Shown: positions 29,540 to 39,846, counted from the stretch's first letter. The stretch: 53,610 bases of DNA from an uncultured Bacilli bacterium (GCA_947624275.1 CANQJR010000003.1:1-53610), one strand, 5' to 3'. The notes: generated by a model from the letters alone, not told the origin. Made by a program: numbers and translations.

Positions 29540-30457
29540 CTACTTTCGCAAAGTACTTGGTGGCTTTTGATGGTCAAATGTATCTCTCTTTATCTTTTTT
29601 ATTCTTTTATTGATCAACGTTTTGAGAACGATTAGACTGATGATGATGGCCAAAACTGCGAGAATCGTAACGACTAAGACCAATTTTTCAAAGTGAACAT
29701 TCATCTTTTCTTCACCTTTTTCTTCTTCATCAGTAGGATTTTGATCGCTGGTATCATCGGAATCTTCGTCCTTAGGTGTGTTTTCATCTGATTCCTCTTC
29801 TTCATCGATCAAAGCAGTTACTTCTTTGTCATCAATCCTAAATACGAACTTTATATTTTCTCTTTTACCATAAGTTAAATTCCAAGTTAAGGTATGATTA
29901 TCATTCGTCTTTTCAGTCGCATTTTCACTCACCACTTGGACATTGTTCGGAAAAGTAATACTATATTTAAAGATCATGTCATCAATAGTAGGTTCTTCAT
30001 TACTCATACCGACTATTTCACCACTATGTTCTTTTTCGCCATCTGAGGTACTGTTCGTTAAATCAAAAATGAAATCAGCTGTATAAGTCGTAACAGTATC
30101 CTTTTTTTCCGATTTGAACAAAACTAATTTTGCGGTATCTTGATCAATTATTGTAGACAGATCGACAGTTCCACAATCGCTACTACTGATTTGATCAACA
30201 CTATCATAAGTTTTACTCAATTGAAGACCTTGGTATTTACCATCATCATAATTTTTAACTTCATAACCCAATTCTTCATATTTTTCTTTAGAAGGGATTT
30301 CATAATCGTCTCCTAAATCAGCTCCTATTTCAAAAGCATCGATCAAATTGATCGTAATACTTTTGTCTTCTTTAATGGACATATCATATTCATATTTAAT
30401 ACAACCACTTAAGAAAAAGGTCATCAATATTAAAAAAATAATTTTAATTCTCTTCAT
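29540..30457 (-). CDS. LppM-like lipoprotein with C-terminal TM, paralogue of the 30538 gene
   Basis: Lipobox LSGC; KYEYDMSIKEDKSITINLIDAFEIG; C-term TM LVVTILAVLAIIISLIVL. Confidence 0.72.
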   Translation of the reverse strand: MKRIKIIFLILMTFFLSGCIKYEYDMSIKEDKSITINLIDAFEIGADLGDDYEIPSKEKYEELGYEVKNYDDGKYQGLQLSKTYDSVDQISSSDCGTVDLSTIIDQDTAKLVLFKSEKKDTVTTYTADFIFDLTNSTSDGEKEHSGEIVGMSNEEPTIDDMIFKYSITFPNNVQVVSENATEKTNDNHTLTWNLTYGKRENIKFVFRIDDKEVTALIDEEEESDENTPKDEDSDDTSDQNPTDEEEKGEEKMNVHFEKLVLVVTILAVLAIIISLIVLKTLINKRIKKIKRDTFDHQKPPSTLRK

Positions 30458-30537
30458 CTAATCACTCCACTACTATATCAATTATAACATAATTTTATCT
30501 TTATACAAAAAAAATAAAAGCCGTTATGGCTCTTATT

Positions 30538-31521
30538 TTAAACATTATTATCGTTAGATGAAGTATCTTCAACCTGAGGTGGTTGCGTTTCTGAAACAGG
30601 TACACTAGGTTCTGTCTTCACTTCTTCTTGAGAAGTTCCCATTGGTGTAGGTTGTTCAGTTGGTACTGGTTTAACCTCTTCTTGATCAGTCACAGGTGGT
30701 ACAACTTGTCCACTAGGTTCATTTTTTACTTCAACGCTACCTGGTCCTGGAACTTCATTATTATTAGGTTTTTTCTTTTTAGATACTTTGAGAACGACTA
30801 AGATAACTACTAATAAAATTAATAGAACGCCACCAATTACACAACCGTATAGAGCAGTAGTATTAGTCTTTGTAAATTCATACTTGATTTCATTAACTTT
30901 ACCATATTCTAATTTCCAAGACAATTCTTTTCCATCATTGCTGACCGTCGTGGCATTATGTTCATCAGCTTTAACTGGCAATGTGATGTGATAATTCAAT
31001 TCCATGCTGGTCATCATTGCCTCAGTCATTCCTTCAGTGTCAATCATATCATTACTAGTAGTTGAATCATCAGCCGTCGTAGATTCATCAGTTTCATCTG
31101 AAGAATCACTAGTTGTATCAATGGTGAAGTTAGCTACATATGTCGTTTTAAATAAAGAACTCTTCTTTTGGAAGAAATATTTTATATCTTCCTTTTCTGA
31201 ATCCATTATATCTGATAACTCGACCTTGACACTATCTTTAGTACTGATTTTATCGATATTGTCATATTTCTTAGTATAGGTAAAACCAGTCCATTTGTCG
31301 TCTTTGTACTCTTTGACAGTATATCCTTTCTTTTCCAAAGCACTCTTCTCGCTATCGTCACTATCTGATGCATAGTCAGCTAAGCTGTTGGAAATAGCAC
31401 TGGTAAGTGAAATAGAGACACTATTATCCTTTCCAACTTCCATACCAATGTCATATTTGACACAACCGCTCATCAAAACTACGACAGCGATGAGCGACAA
31501 TAATTTCATCGTTTTTTTCAT
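30538..31521 (-). CDS. LppM-like lipoprotein with C-terminal TM and Pro-rich tail
   Basis: Lipobox MSGC; KYDIGMEVGKDNSVSISLTSAIS; TM LYGCVIGGVLLILLVVILVVL; Pro/Glu-rich repeat tail. Confidence 0.72.
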   Translation of the reverse strand: MKKTMKLLSLIAVVVLMSGCVKYDIGMEVGKDNSVSISLTSAISNSLADYASDSDDSEKSALEKKGYTVKEYKDDKWTGFTYTKKYDNIDKISTKDSVKVELSDIMDSEKEDIKYFFQKKSSLFKTTYVANFTIDTTSDSSDETDESTTADDSTTSNDMIDTEGMTEAMMTSMELNYHITLPVKADEHNATTVSNDGKELSWKLEYGKVNEIKYEFTKTNTTALYGCVIGGVLLILLVVILVVLKVSKKKKPNNNEVPGPGSVEVKNEPSGQVVPPVTDQEEVKPVPTEQPTPMGTSQEEVKTEPSVPVSETQPPQVEDTSSNDNNV

Positions 31522-31600
31522 TTTCTCACTCCTATTTTAAATATTATTATTTTTTAAATTATAACACATAAAATTGCTGAAAAAACATTAAATTTGGAAA

Positions 31601-31825
31601 TTACTGTCTAATTATGTTTAATAAGTTATTGGCCAATTCCATTTTATTACTGACATTTTCTAATTTGTCGGCAATTGTCAATTTTAAATCTTTTTTCATA
31701 ATATTTTCTAATTCTTTTAAAGATATTTCATTTCGCAATATCTTTTTATAAAGATATGAATTATATTTCAAATACTGATATAATTCCCCATTTTCCCTAA
31801 TCGCATAGATCAAATCGCGTGGCAT
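31601..31825 (-). CDS. YlbE-like protein
   Basis: 74 aa; ...NGELYQYLKYNSYLYKKILRNEISLKELENIMKK...DKLENVSNKMELANNLLNI resembles YlbE; follows YlbD-like ORF. Confidence 0.7.
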   Translation of the reverse strand: MPRDLIYAIRENGELYQYLKYNSYLYKKILRNEISLKELENIMKKDLKLTIADKLENVSNKMELANNLLNIIRQ

Positions 31826-32175
31826 TAATCATCCATGTGATGATATTGATAACGCGGTTGATAATTATTGTTACTATTCGTCGTATTTTTATTGCCGAAG
31901 TTTTGAATCAAAGAAATAGTATTCTGAATGCTATCAATACCACTCTGTAATTTTTCAAGATCGATAGTTTTAATGGTATTTATGATATCACTAAAAGAAT
32001 TGCTCAAACGATTAGTGGGATTATCAACATTTGCATATTCACGCCAAACATCACTATTTTCACCATATAAATCATATATCTCATACAATTTTTGCCAGGA
32101 GATATTCTTATCGCGAACATAGCGAACCAGTTCTGGTTTTTTCTTTACAAAGGCCTTAAAATCTTCTTTAGACAT
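31825..32175 (-). CDS. YlbD-like (putative coat protein family)
   Basis: 116 aa; FKAFVKKKPELVRYVRDKNISWQKLYEIYDLYGENSDVWREY; overlaps ylbE start. Confidence 0.75.
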   Translation of the reverse strand: MSKEDFKAFVKKKPELVRYVRDKNISWQKLYEIYDLYGENSDVWREYANVDNPTNRLSNSFSDIINTIKTIDLEKLQSGIDSIQNTISLIQNFGNKNTTNSNNNYQPRYQYHHMDD

Positions 32176-32212
32176 AAAAAAATCACCTACTCTATCATAT
32201 GCAGGTGATTAC
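32175..32212 (-). terminator. Terminator of parC, also containing the ylbD RBS
   Basis: Minus strand AATCACCT-N14-AGGTGATT-TTTTT then ATG of the ylbD-like gene. Confidence 0.8.
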
Positions 32213-32216
32213 TTTT

Positions 32217-34730
32217 TTACTCATCGATATTGATGAAATCATCGATGGTCAATAGTCGGTCATCTATTTCTTTCAATGAGACTGTCGTCGTCTTTTTAGT
32301 ATCTTCGATATTAGAAATCAATTCTTCTTTTTTGACGAGAGTCGGTTGTAAGAAAGCTGATAGCACTCTACCCTTGATCAATTGAGTACCCGTTGAATAG
32401 CGATCAAGAATAGGAATTTCTGTTTCCTTGAACATTTTGATATCGTCATTTTTGATACCGATATAGTCCTTGCTACTGGCGATGAAAACATTGACGATGC
32501 GATAAGGATTACTCTTGACTTCGCGCAAGATCAAAAGACCACGTTTAGCGCGAGAACTCTTTTCTAAGTCGGTCAATTTTATGCGTTTTCCCGTTCCCTT
32601 ATCAGTGATGACGGTTACATATTCTGAGGAATTGATATCAAAGTTGATGACATTTATGACTGAATCATCCTTTAAATTGATGGCTTTGACACCACTAGCT
32701 CGCAAACCGACAATAGGAATTTCATTTATGTCATACCATAGACCATAAGATTTATTAGTAGCTATGAACACATCGTTGTACAAAGAGATGTTAGCCGTTA
32801 ACAAGTGATCATTGCTCTTCAACTTCATACATATAATCGGTTTTAGTGTGCGACTTGTCTTAAACTCTTGAAGGCTAGTACGCTTGATCATTCCCTTTTC
32901 AGTAGCAATAGTTATATCTAATTTTTGATTGAAATCACGAATTGGAATAGCACTCATGACTTCTTCACCACTGTCGAGTTGAACGATATTGCTCAAATGT
33001 TTTCCCATGTCTTTCCAAACACAAACTGGAAGTTCATGAACTGGGACATAAAAATAATTACCAAAATTTGTAAAGATGAGAAGTGTATCGAGCGTATTCA
33101 ATTCATATAGACCTAATAGATAGTCTCCTTCTTTCAAAGTCGTATCATCTTGCGTTGCTTGATAACTGCGCAATGAAGTTCGTTTGATGTAACCATCTTT
33201 ACTGATGGTGACGATGACATCTTCTTTAGCAATCATGACCGTCGTATCAATCTTTATTTCTGTTATCTCGTTTTGAATATCTGTTTTACGTGGAACAGCA
33301 TATTCTTTTTTGATGCGACGTAGTTCATCTTTCATGACGTTCTTTAAAACGTTTTCATCATTTAAAATTTGTTCCAATCCCTTGATCAACTTGCGCAAAT
33401 TTTCCATTTCTTGTTCAAGTTCAACCACATCGGTATTGGTCAAACGATACAATTGTAAAGTGACAATGGCTTCGGCTTGAGTTTCCGTAAAAGCAAAACT
33501 CGTGACGAGATTATCTTTGGCATCACTTTTATTTTTGCTGGCACGAATCACTTTGATAACTTCGTCTAAAATAGAAATGCATTTGATCAATCCTTCGACG
33601 ATGTGATAACGAGCTTTAGCGTGTTCTAGATCGAACTCCGTACGGCGCAAGATCACTTCCTTGTGATGCGTTATATAAGCATCTAGCATTTCGATGATGC
33701 CCAATTGTTTAGGACAGCGATTGACGATGGCCACCATATTAAAATTATATGTGATTTGTAAATCGGTATTTTTTAATAAATAGTTCAATATTAAATCGCG
33801 ATTGGCATCTTTTTTACAATCGATGGCGATTCGCAAACCCTCTTTGTCCGATTCATCTCGCACTTCCACGATGCCATCGATTTTGTGTTCGATTCTGATC
33901 TCATCGATTTTGCGAACGAGAAGAGCTTTGTTGACCTCAAAAGGTATTTCGCTGATGACGAGAGTCAATTTTCCCTTTTCATCTTCCCAATTGACACGGG
34001 ACTTTACAATAATTCGTCCGCGTCCATCAGTATAAGCTTTCTTGATCTCTTCTAGTCCTTCGACGATACCACCAGTTGGGAAATCAGGTCCTTTGACTAT
34101 CTCCATTATCGTTTCAAGACGACAATTGGGAGAATCGATTCTCTTGATCGTCGCATCGATTACTTCCCCTAAATTATGAGGAGGAATATTAGTGGCATAA
34201 CCTGCAGAAATTCCCATTGTCCCATTGACTAAGAGGTTGGGAAACTTAGCTGGTAAGACTGTCGGTTCCAACTCCGTATCATCAAAATTGGGTGCCATGA
34301 CAACTGTGTTACGATCTAAATCTTTCAAAAGTTCATTACTAATCTTAGAAAGACGGGCTTCGGTATAACGCATGGCAGCTGGACTATCGCCGTCCATAGA
34401 ACCATTGTTACCATGCATATCGATATAAGTCGTGTTCTGTTTCCACCATTGACTCATACGAACCATGGCATCATAAATTGAACTGTCACCATGAGGATGA
34501 TAATTTCCCATGACAGCACCAACCGTTTTAGCACTTTTGCGGTAAGGATGATCATAGGTGTTCTTCTCGCGATACATACCATATAAAATACGTCTTTGAA
34601 CTGGTTTCAAACCATCTCTGACGTCGGGAATGGCACGATCTTGAATGATGTATTTTGAATATCTTCCAAAGCGTTCGCCCATTATTTCCTCAAGGGAATA
34701 TTCATATATCTTATCAATAATATTTTCCAT
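32217..34730 (-). CDS. parC: DNA topoisomerase IV subunit A
   Basis: RFGRYSKYIIQDRAIPDVRDGLKPVQRRILYGMY...GNYHPHGDSSIYDAMVRMSQWW...AAMRYTEARLS. Confidence 0.97.
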   Translation of the reverse strand: MENIIDKIYEYSLEEIMGERFGRYSKYIIQDRAIPDVRDGLKPVQRRILYGMYREKNTYDHPYRKSAKTVGAVMGNYHPHGDSSIYDAMVRMSQWWKQNTTYIDMHGNNGSMDGDSPAAMRYTEARLSKISNELLKDLDRNTVVMAPNFDDTELEPTVLPAKFPNLLVNGTMGISAGYATNIPPHNLGEVIDATIKRIDSPNCRLETIMEIVKGPDFPTGGIVEGLEEIKKAYTDGRGRIIVKSRVNWEDEKGKLTLVISEIPFEVNKALLVRKIDEIRIEHKIDGIVEVRDESDKEGLRIAIDCKKDANRDLILNYLLKNTDLQITYNFNMVAIVNRCPKQLGIIEMLDAYITHHKEVILRRTEFDLEHAKARYHIVEGLIKCISILDEVIKVIRASKNKSDAKDNLVTSFAFTETQAEAIVTLQLYRLTNTDVVELEQEMENLRKLIKGLEQILNDENVLKNVMKDELRRIKKEYAVPRKTDIQNEITEIKIDTTVMIAKEDVIVTISKDGYIKRTSLRSYQATQDDTTLKEGDYLLGLYELNTLDTLLIFTNFGNYFYVPVHELPVCVWKDMGKHLSNIVQLDSGEEVMSAIPIRDFNQKLDITIATEKGMIKRTSLQEFKTSRTLKPIICMKLKSNDHLLTANISLYNDVFIATNKSYGLWYDINEIPIVGLRASGVKAINLKDDSVINVINFDINSSEYVTVITDKGTGKRIKLTDLEKSSRAKRGLLILREVKSNPYRIVNVFIASSKDYIGIKNDDIKMFKETEIPILDRYSTGTQLIKGRVLSAFLQPTLVKKEELISNIEDTKKTTTVSLKEIDDRLLTIDDFINIDE

Positions 34731-34747
34731 TTTATCACCTTTTGTAA

Positions 34748-36673
34748 CTATGCACTAGCATTAGCTTTGTTCTTATTTATGTCATAATCATCTTCTAGTG
34801 AAAAGATGACATTTTCTTCAATCCACGCCTTGCGTGGCTCGACGATATCTCCCATTAGGACACTGACTCTCTTTTCGACGAGAGCTGCATCTTCAATCGT
34901 CACTCTGATCAAAGTTCTGGAACCGGGATTCATCGTCGTCTCAGCAAGTTGTTCAGCATTCATCTCACCAAGACCTTTATATCTTTGAACTTCACATTTT
35001 TTATCTTTGGTCTTCTCTTTCATCTCTTCCATGCTATAGGCATATTCGACTGTCTTACCATAACTGATCTTAAAGAGAGGTGGTAGAGCGATGTAAACTT
35101 TCCCCGCTTCGATTAGCGGTTTCATATAGCGATAGAAAAAAGTCAATAACAAACATTGGATATGAGCTCCATCATCATCAGCGTCGGTCATGATGATGAC
35201 TTTGTCATATTCGCAATCATCAAGTTCAAAATTGGGAGTAATTCCAGCCCCAATCGTATAGATCATCGTATTTATTTCTTCGTTTTTAAAGATGTCTTCG
35301 AGTTTCGCTTTTTCGGTATTGATGACTTTACCACGGAGCGGAAGAATGGCTTGAAAGCGACGATCACGTCCCTGTTTAGCACTGCCACCAGCTGAATCAC
35401 CTTCGACTAAAAACAATTCATTTTTCTTCTTGTTGCGAGTTTGAGCTGGCGTCAATTTTCCTGATAAATTACGCTCTTTTTTACTCGCTTTACCTTTTCT
35501 TGCCTCTTCACGAGCTTTGCGAGCGGCTTCACGAGCTGTCTTGCTGCGCAAAGATTTTTCAATTATATCAGTCGCAATCTTTTTGTTCTCCTCCAAGAAG
35601 AATTGTAACTTCTCACTGACAAAAGCTTCAACGGCAACGCGCGCTATAGGAGAACCCAATTTACCTTTGGTTTGACCCTCGAATTGTAAAAGTGCTTCTG
35701 GTATCTTCAAAGATATGATGGCGGTGAGCCCTTCGCGGACATCACTACCTTCAAACGTTTTATCTTTTCCTTTGATATAGCCATTGTTTTTGGCATAATC
35801 ATTAAAAACACGCGTCAAAGCGGTCTTAAAACCTACTTCGTGCGTTCCACCATCAACTGTTTTAACATTGTTGACAAAAGAAACGATATTCTCATTATAA
35901 GTATCAGTATATTGTAATGCGATCTCCATCTCAATACCATCTTTGTTACCTTCAAAATCGATGACATCGTGTAAAGTCGTCTTATCCTCATTTAAATATT
36001 GGACGAATTCTTTTACGCCTTTCTCATAACAATATTTGTTATCGCGTCCAGTTTCTTCATCGATTACTTCAATCGTCAAACCTTTGATCAAAAAAGCTGA
36101 TTCCTGCATCCTTTCACAGATGGTACTAAAAGAGAAAGATATCGTCGAAAAAATAGTCGGATCAGGTAAAAATCTAACAGTTGTTCCCGTCTTATTAGTC
36201 GTCCCAATCTTTTTTAAAGGTTCTTTGACATGACCACCATTTTCAAAAGTGATGAGATACTCTTCATGATCCTTCTTAATATCTACTTCCATCCATTTGG
36301 ATAGAGCATTGACAACGCTTGCACCAACACCGTGCAAACCACCAGAAACTTTATATCCTGCTTCTTCAAATTTTCCACCCGCATGTAAAATAGTATAGAT
36401 GACTTCTGGCGTCGATTTTCCTGAAGAATGTAACCCAGTTGGAACACCTCTTCCATGATCTTCTACACTTATACTTTTATCATTATGAATTGTCACTTTG
36501 ATATAATCACCAAAACCATTGATAGCTTCATCGATTGCATTGTCGACTATTTCCCATACTAGATGATGTAATCCTCTTTTATCAGTTGACCCAATGTACA
36601 TACCAGGTCTTTTTCGAACTGCTTCTAACCCTTCTAGAATCTTAATCGAACTCTCATCATATTTAACTGTCAT
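34748..36673 (-). CDS. parE: DNA topoisomerase IV subunit B
   Basis: VRKRPGMYIGSTDKRGLHHLVWEIVDNAIDEA...LFLVEGDSAGGSAKQGRDRRFQAILPLRGKVINTEKA. Confidence 0.97.
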   Translation of the reverse strand: MTVKYDESSIKILEGLEAVRKRPGMYIGSTDKRGLHHLVWEIVDNAIDEAINGFGDYIKVTIHNDKSISVEDHGRGVPTGLHSSGKSTPEVIYTILHAGGKFEEAGYKVSGGLHGVGASVVNALSKWMEVDIKKDHEEYLITFENGGHVKEPLKKIGTTNKTGTTVRFLPDPTIFSTISFSFSTICERMQESAFLIKGLTIEVIDEETGRDNKYCYEKGVKEFVQYLNEDKTTLHDVIDFEGNKDGIEMEIALQYTDTYNENIVSFVNNVKTVDGGTHEVGFKTALTRVFNDYAKNNGYIKGKDKTFEGSDVREGLTAIISLKIPEALLQFEGQTKGKLGSPIARVAVEAFVSEKLQFFLEENKKIATDIIEKSLRSKTAREAARKAREEARKGKASKKERNLSGKLTPAQTRNKKKNELFLVEGDSAGGSAKQGRDRRFQAILPLRGKVINTEKAKLEDIFKNEEINTMIYTIGAGITPNFELDDCEYDKVIIMTDADDDGAHIQCLLLTFFYRYMKPLIEAGKVYIALPPLFKISYGKTVEYAYSMEEMKEKTKDKKCEVQRYKGLGEMNAEQLAETTMNPGSRTLIRVTIEDAALVEKRVSVLMGDIVEPRKAWIEENVIFSLEDDYDINKNKANASA

Positions 36674-36749
36674 AAACTATCATCTCCTAATTTATTATAA
36701 CAAAAAAAAACTACAAAAAAAAGAAAATATCTTTTTTTAAGACATTTTC

Positions 36750-37634
36750 TTAGTGTTTAATAGCCTTTTTTAAATAGTCATCAAAAGTGATTTGATCATC
36801 ATTATCACACCTAAAACGCGGATATGTCTTCTGTCTAGCTTCTTCCCACGACGATTTGAATCCGTCGAAATCAGTATCATAATCTTCTTCTATTACTTCT
36901 TCTCTGATACTGGTACAACGCTGTATCTTGTCCAATTCATAAATTTTATAAAAGCGATAAAGTTCACGGAAGGAGCGATAACTTTGCATTTTTTGAATGA
37001 CATCTTCACGATACGTTTCAACGTCTTCCATTAATTCTGAACTGATTGGACTATCATATTTTCCAAAATTGTCGACCATCTTTTTAGTGTGATGATAAAT
37101 ACCTAAACAATTGATGAAGTTTTTATTAAAATTGAAGTGTTCTTCCCCATTAAAATATTCGCGTTTTAAACAATCGAAGAAATCAGATTTGCCATCATCG
37201 AGTAACTGCATGAATTGATCGACGTAAGAAATAGTCGTCGCATCATGAGGATTGATGTTGTTTCCATTAGCTACTTGGGCGATGTGTGCAAGCGTTGGAT
37301 CATTAAATGAGAGTTTAAAAGTGCTCATCTGTTTATTGTAGATGATTCCGATATAAGAAGTATTCATTTTGTAGTTAAATGGTGCATAATTATCACTCAA
37401 AGTCGTAATCATTTGATTGAAGTCTTCAAATCTATTGGTTATGGCATCGATAAAAGCCATCGTCTTTTTACTAACTTTCGCATCTTTCTTTGATTTATAA
37501 AAACTTTTTTCATCAGTAAAAGGCTTTATCTCCGCCAAATGAATAGAAGAATCACTGGCAAATTCAACGGCAGCTTGACCACCGCCAACTCTTTGTAAAA
37601 TCAACATATAACGATTGGGAATGTTATCATTCAT
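36750..37634 (-). CDS. Hypothetical protein, 294 aa
   Basis: ORF with good spacing downstream of priA-type genes; no recognised family. Confidence 0.7.
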   Translation of the reverse strand: MNDNIPNRYMLILQRVGGGQAAVEFASDSSIHLAEIKPFTDEKSFYKSKKDAKVSKKTMAFIDAITNRFEDFNQMITTLSDNYAPFNYKMNTSYIGIIYNKQMSTFKLSFNDPTLAHIAQVANGNNINPHDATTISYVDQFMQLLDDGKSDFFDCLKREYFNGEEHFNFNKNFINCLGIYHHTKKMVDNFGKYDSPISSELMEDVETYREDVIQKMQSYRSFRELYRFYKIYELDKIQRCTSIREEVIEEDYDTDFDGFKSSWEEARQKTYPRFRCDNDDQITFDDYLKKAIKH

Positions 37635-37689
37635 ACTACCATCTCCATATTGCGCTAATTATATCACAAAACGCATAAAAAAGCAAGTT

Positions 37690-39846
37690 TTAAATATTGA
37701 TCGGATTGAAATCGATGTCAATTTTAACGTTGTGTACATTTTTATAGTAGTTTTGAATCTTCTCTAACGTTGGATAGAGGTTGTCATCTCGCTTGTATTT
37801 GATTATTATGTTGAAACGATACGCATTATTGAGTTTAAAGACACTGCAGACTGTCGGACCCAAGATTATGCTATCAGATAAATCCTTGCGAAGGAGATTA
37901 CCGATTCGCGTACTTTCATCGCGAGCACATTCATAATCTTTACTCATCACTTTAATGCTGGTCATATAAAAATATGGAGGATATGAAAGTGCGCGTCTTA
38001 TCTGCATCTCTTTATTGAAGAATCCTAAATAATTATGATTTTTTGATAATTCAATGGCGTAGTGAGTCGGATTATAAGTCTGGATGATAACTCGACCCGT
38101 TTTTTGACCTCTTCCACTACGGCCAGCTACTTGAGCTAGGAGTTGGAAAGTGTACTCACTACTTCGAAAATTGGGAATCATCAACGAAATATCGCTATTG
38201 ATCACACCAACTAGAGTGACGTTTTCAAAATCCAATCCCTTGGCAATCATTTGGGTACCGAGTAAAATGTCATAGTCGTGATTTCTAAATTTTTCAATTA
38301 TTTGCTCATGACTACCCTTGCGACTCGTCGTATCGATATCCATTCGAATAGTGCGACAATGGAATAAGTTATTTATCTCTTCTTCAACCTTTTCCGTGCC
38401 AACTCCCAATTCTTTGATGGATCTTTCGCCACATTTTGGACATATTTCAATTCTCTTATTGCCATAACCACAATAATGACAGCGCAAAGTATTGCTAGAT
38501 TTATGATAAGTTAGCGTGATGTCACAATTCGGACATTTCTCGACATAACCGCAATTAGAACACGTCACAAAAGAGGCATAGCCGCGTCTATTCAAAAAAA
38601 GAATGATCTGTTCGTTTCGCGATAGACTATCTTCAATAGCTTTTTTCAATTTGTCAGAAAAATAACTGCTTTTATTTTTTTCTTTATTCAAATCGACAAT
38701 TTCTACTAAAGGCATTTTTTGATTATTGACGCGATTGGGCAATTCCAATAATTTATATACACCTTTTTTGGCACGAGCATAGCTCTCAAGAGATGGCGTG
38801 GCACTACCCAAAACTATTTTGGCGTCATGATATTTACTGCGCTCTAAAGCGACATCGATGACATGATATTTGGGATTGTTCTCCTGTTTGTAACTAGTGG
38901 AGTGTTCTTCGTCGACGATGATGGTACCTATATTCTTAAGTGGGGCAAAGATGGCACTTCTAGCGCCAATTACGATGTCGACTTCACCACGGGCTATCTT
39001 GCGATATTCATCATATTTTTCTCCCTCTGATAAACGGCTGTGCAAGATGGCAATTCTTTGACCAAAACGTTCACGAAAGCGACCGACGATTTGGGGAGTT
39101 AAAGATATTTCAGGAACTAAAACGATACTCGTCTTGCCCATCTTCAACATCTCTTCAATTATTTCCATGTAAACTTCAGTTTTGCCAGAACCAGTTACTC
39201 CGTGTAACAAAAAGACTTTTTTTTCGTTTTCCTGCAAGATGTCATCTACTACTCTTTGTTGATCGGATGTCAAAGGATGTTTAGTCTTGGTCTCAACGTC
39301 GCTCTTTAAACGATATTGTTCTTCTAACACTTCAGCTAATACGCCATTTTTGATGAGAGTGTTGGTACTTGATGACGATATTTCCGCCAATATGTCTTTT
39401 CGCACTTTACCATGTTCTTTTACATAATTAAAAATGTTTTGTTGTTTAGATGACAATTTAGGAATCATATCAAAATCTTTAACGACGACATATCTGACCA
39501 TCTTTTTATTGATAGTGGTCTTTTTCTGAGCTTTTAAAGCTTTTGGTAACATTACTTGATAACAAGAAATGAGAGTCGATAAAGTCCTTTTACTCATCGT
39601 TTGACCGAGAGCTAATAATTCATCAGTCAAAACGATGTCATCGTCAACGACATCAATTATTTCTTTCAAATCAGCGATAGTGCTATCTTTAGTATCTAAG
39701 ACAAATCCCTCAATTACTTGGTTCCCAAAGGGCACGACTACTCTTTTACCTATAGCAATTTTTCCAATCAAAGACTGAGGTACGACATAATCAAAAGTCT
39801 TATCTATATTTTTACTAGATATCTCAACTAAAACATTTACTACCAT
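37690..39846 (-). CDS. priA: Primosomal protein N' (PriA helicase)
   Basis: LLHGVTGSGKTEVYMEII, IVDEEHSTSYKQE, zinc-binding CSNCGYVEKCPNCDITLTYHKSSNTLRCHYCGY. Confidence 0.98.
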   Translation of the reverse strand: MVVNVLVEISSKNIDKTFDYVVPQSLIGKIAIGKRVVVPFGNQVIEGFVLDTKDSTIADLKEIIDVVDDDIVLTDELLALGQTMSKRTLSTLISCYQVMLPKALKAQKKTTINKKMVRYVVVKDFDMIPKLSSKQQNIFNYVKEHGKVRKDILAEISSSSTNTLIKNGVLAEVLEEQYRLKSDVETKTKHPLTSDQQRVVDDILQENEKKVFLLHGVTGSGKTEVYMEIIEEMLKMGKTSIVLVPEISLTPQIVGRFRERFGQRIAILHSRLSEGEKYDEYRKIARGEVDIVIGARSAIFAPLKNIGTIIVDEEHSTSYKQENNPKYHVIDVALERSKYHDAKIVLGSATPSLESYARAKKGVYKLLELPNRVNNQKMPLVEIVDLNKEKNKSSYFSDKLKKAIEDSLSRNEQIILFLNRRGYASFVTCSNCGYVEKCPNCDITLTYHKSSNTLRCHYCGYGNKRIEICPKCGERSIKELGVGTEKVEEEINNLFHCRTIRMDIDTTSRKGSHEQIIEKFRNHDYDILLGTQMIAKGLDFENVTLVGVINSDISLMIPNFRSSEYTFQLLAQVAGRSGRGQKTGRVIIQTYNPTHYAIELSKNHNYLGFFNKEMQIRRALSYPPYFYMTSIKVMSKDYECARDESTRIGNLLRKDLSDSIILGPTVCSVFKLNNAYRFNIIIKYKRDDNLYPTLEKIQNYYKNVHNVKIDIDFNPINI

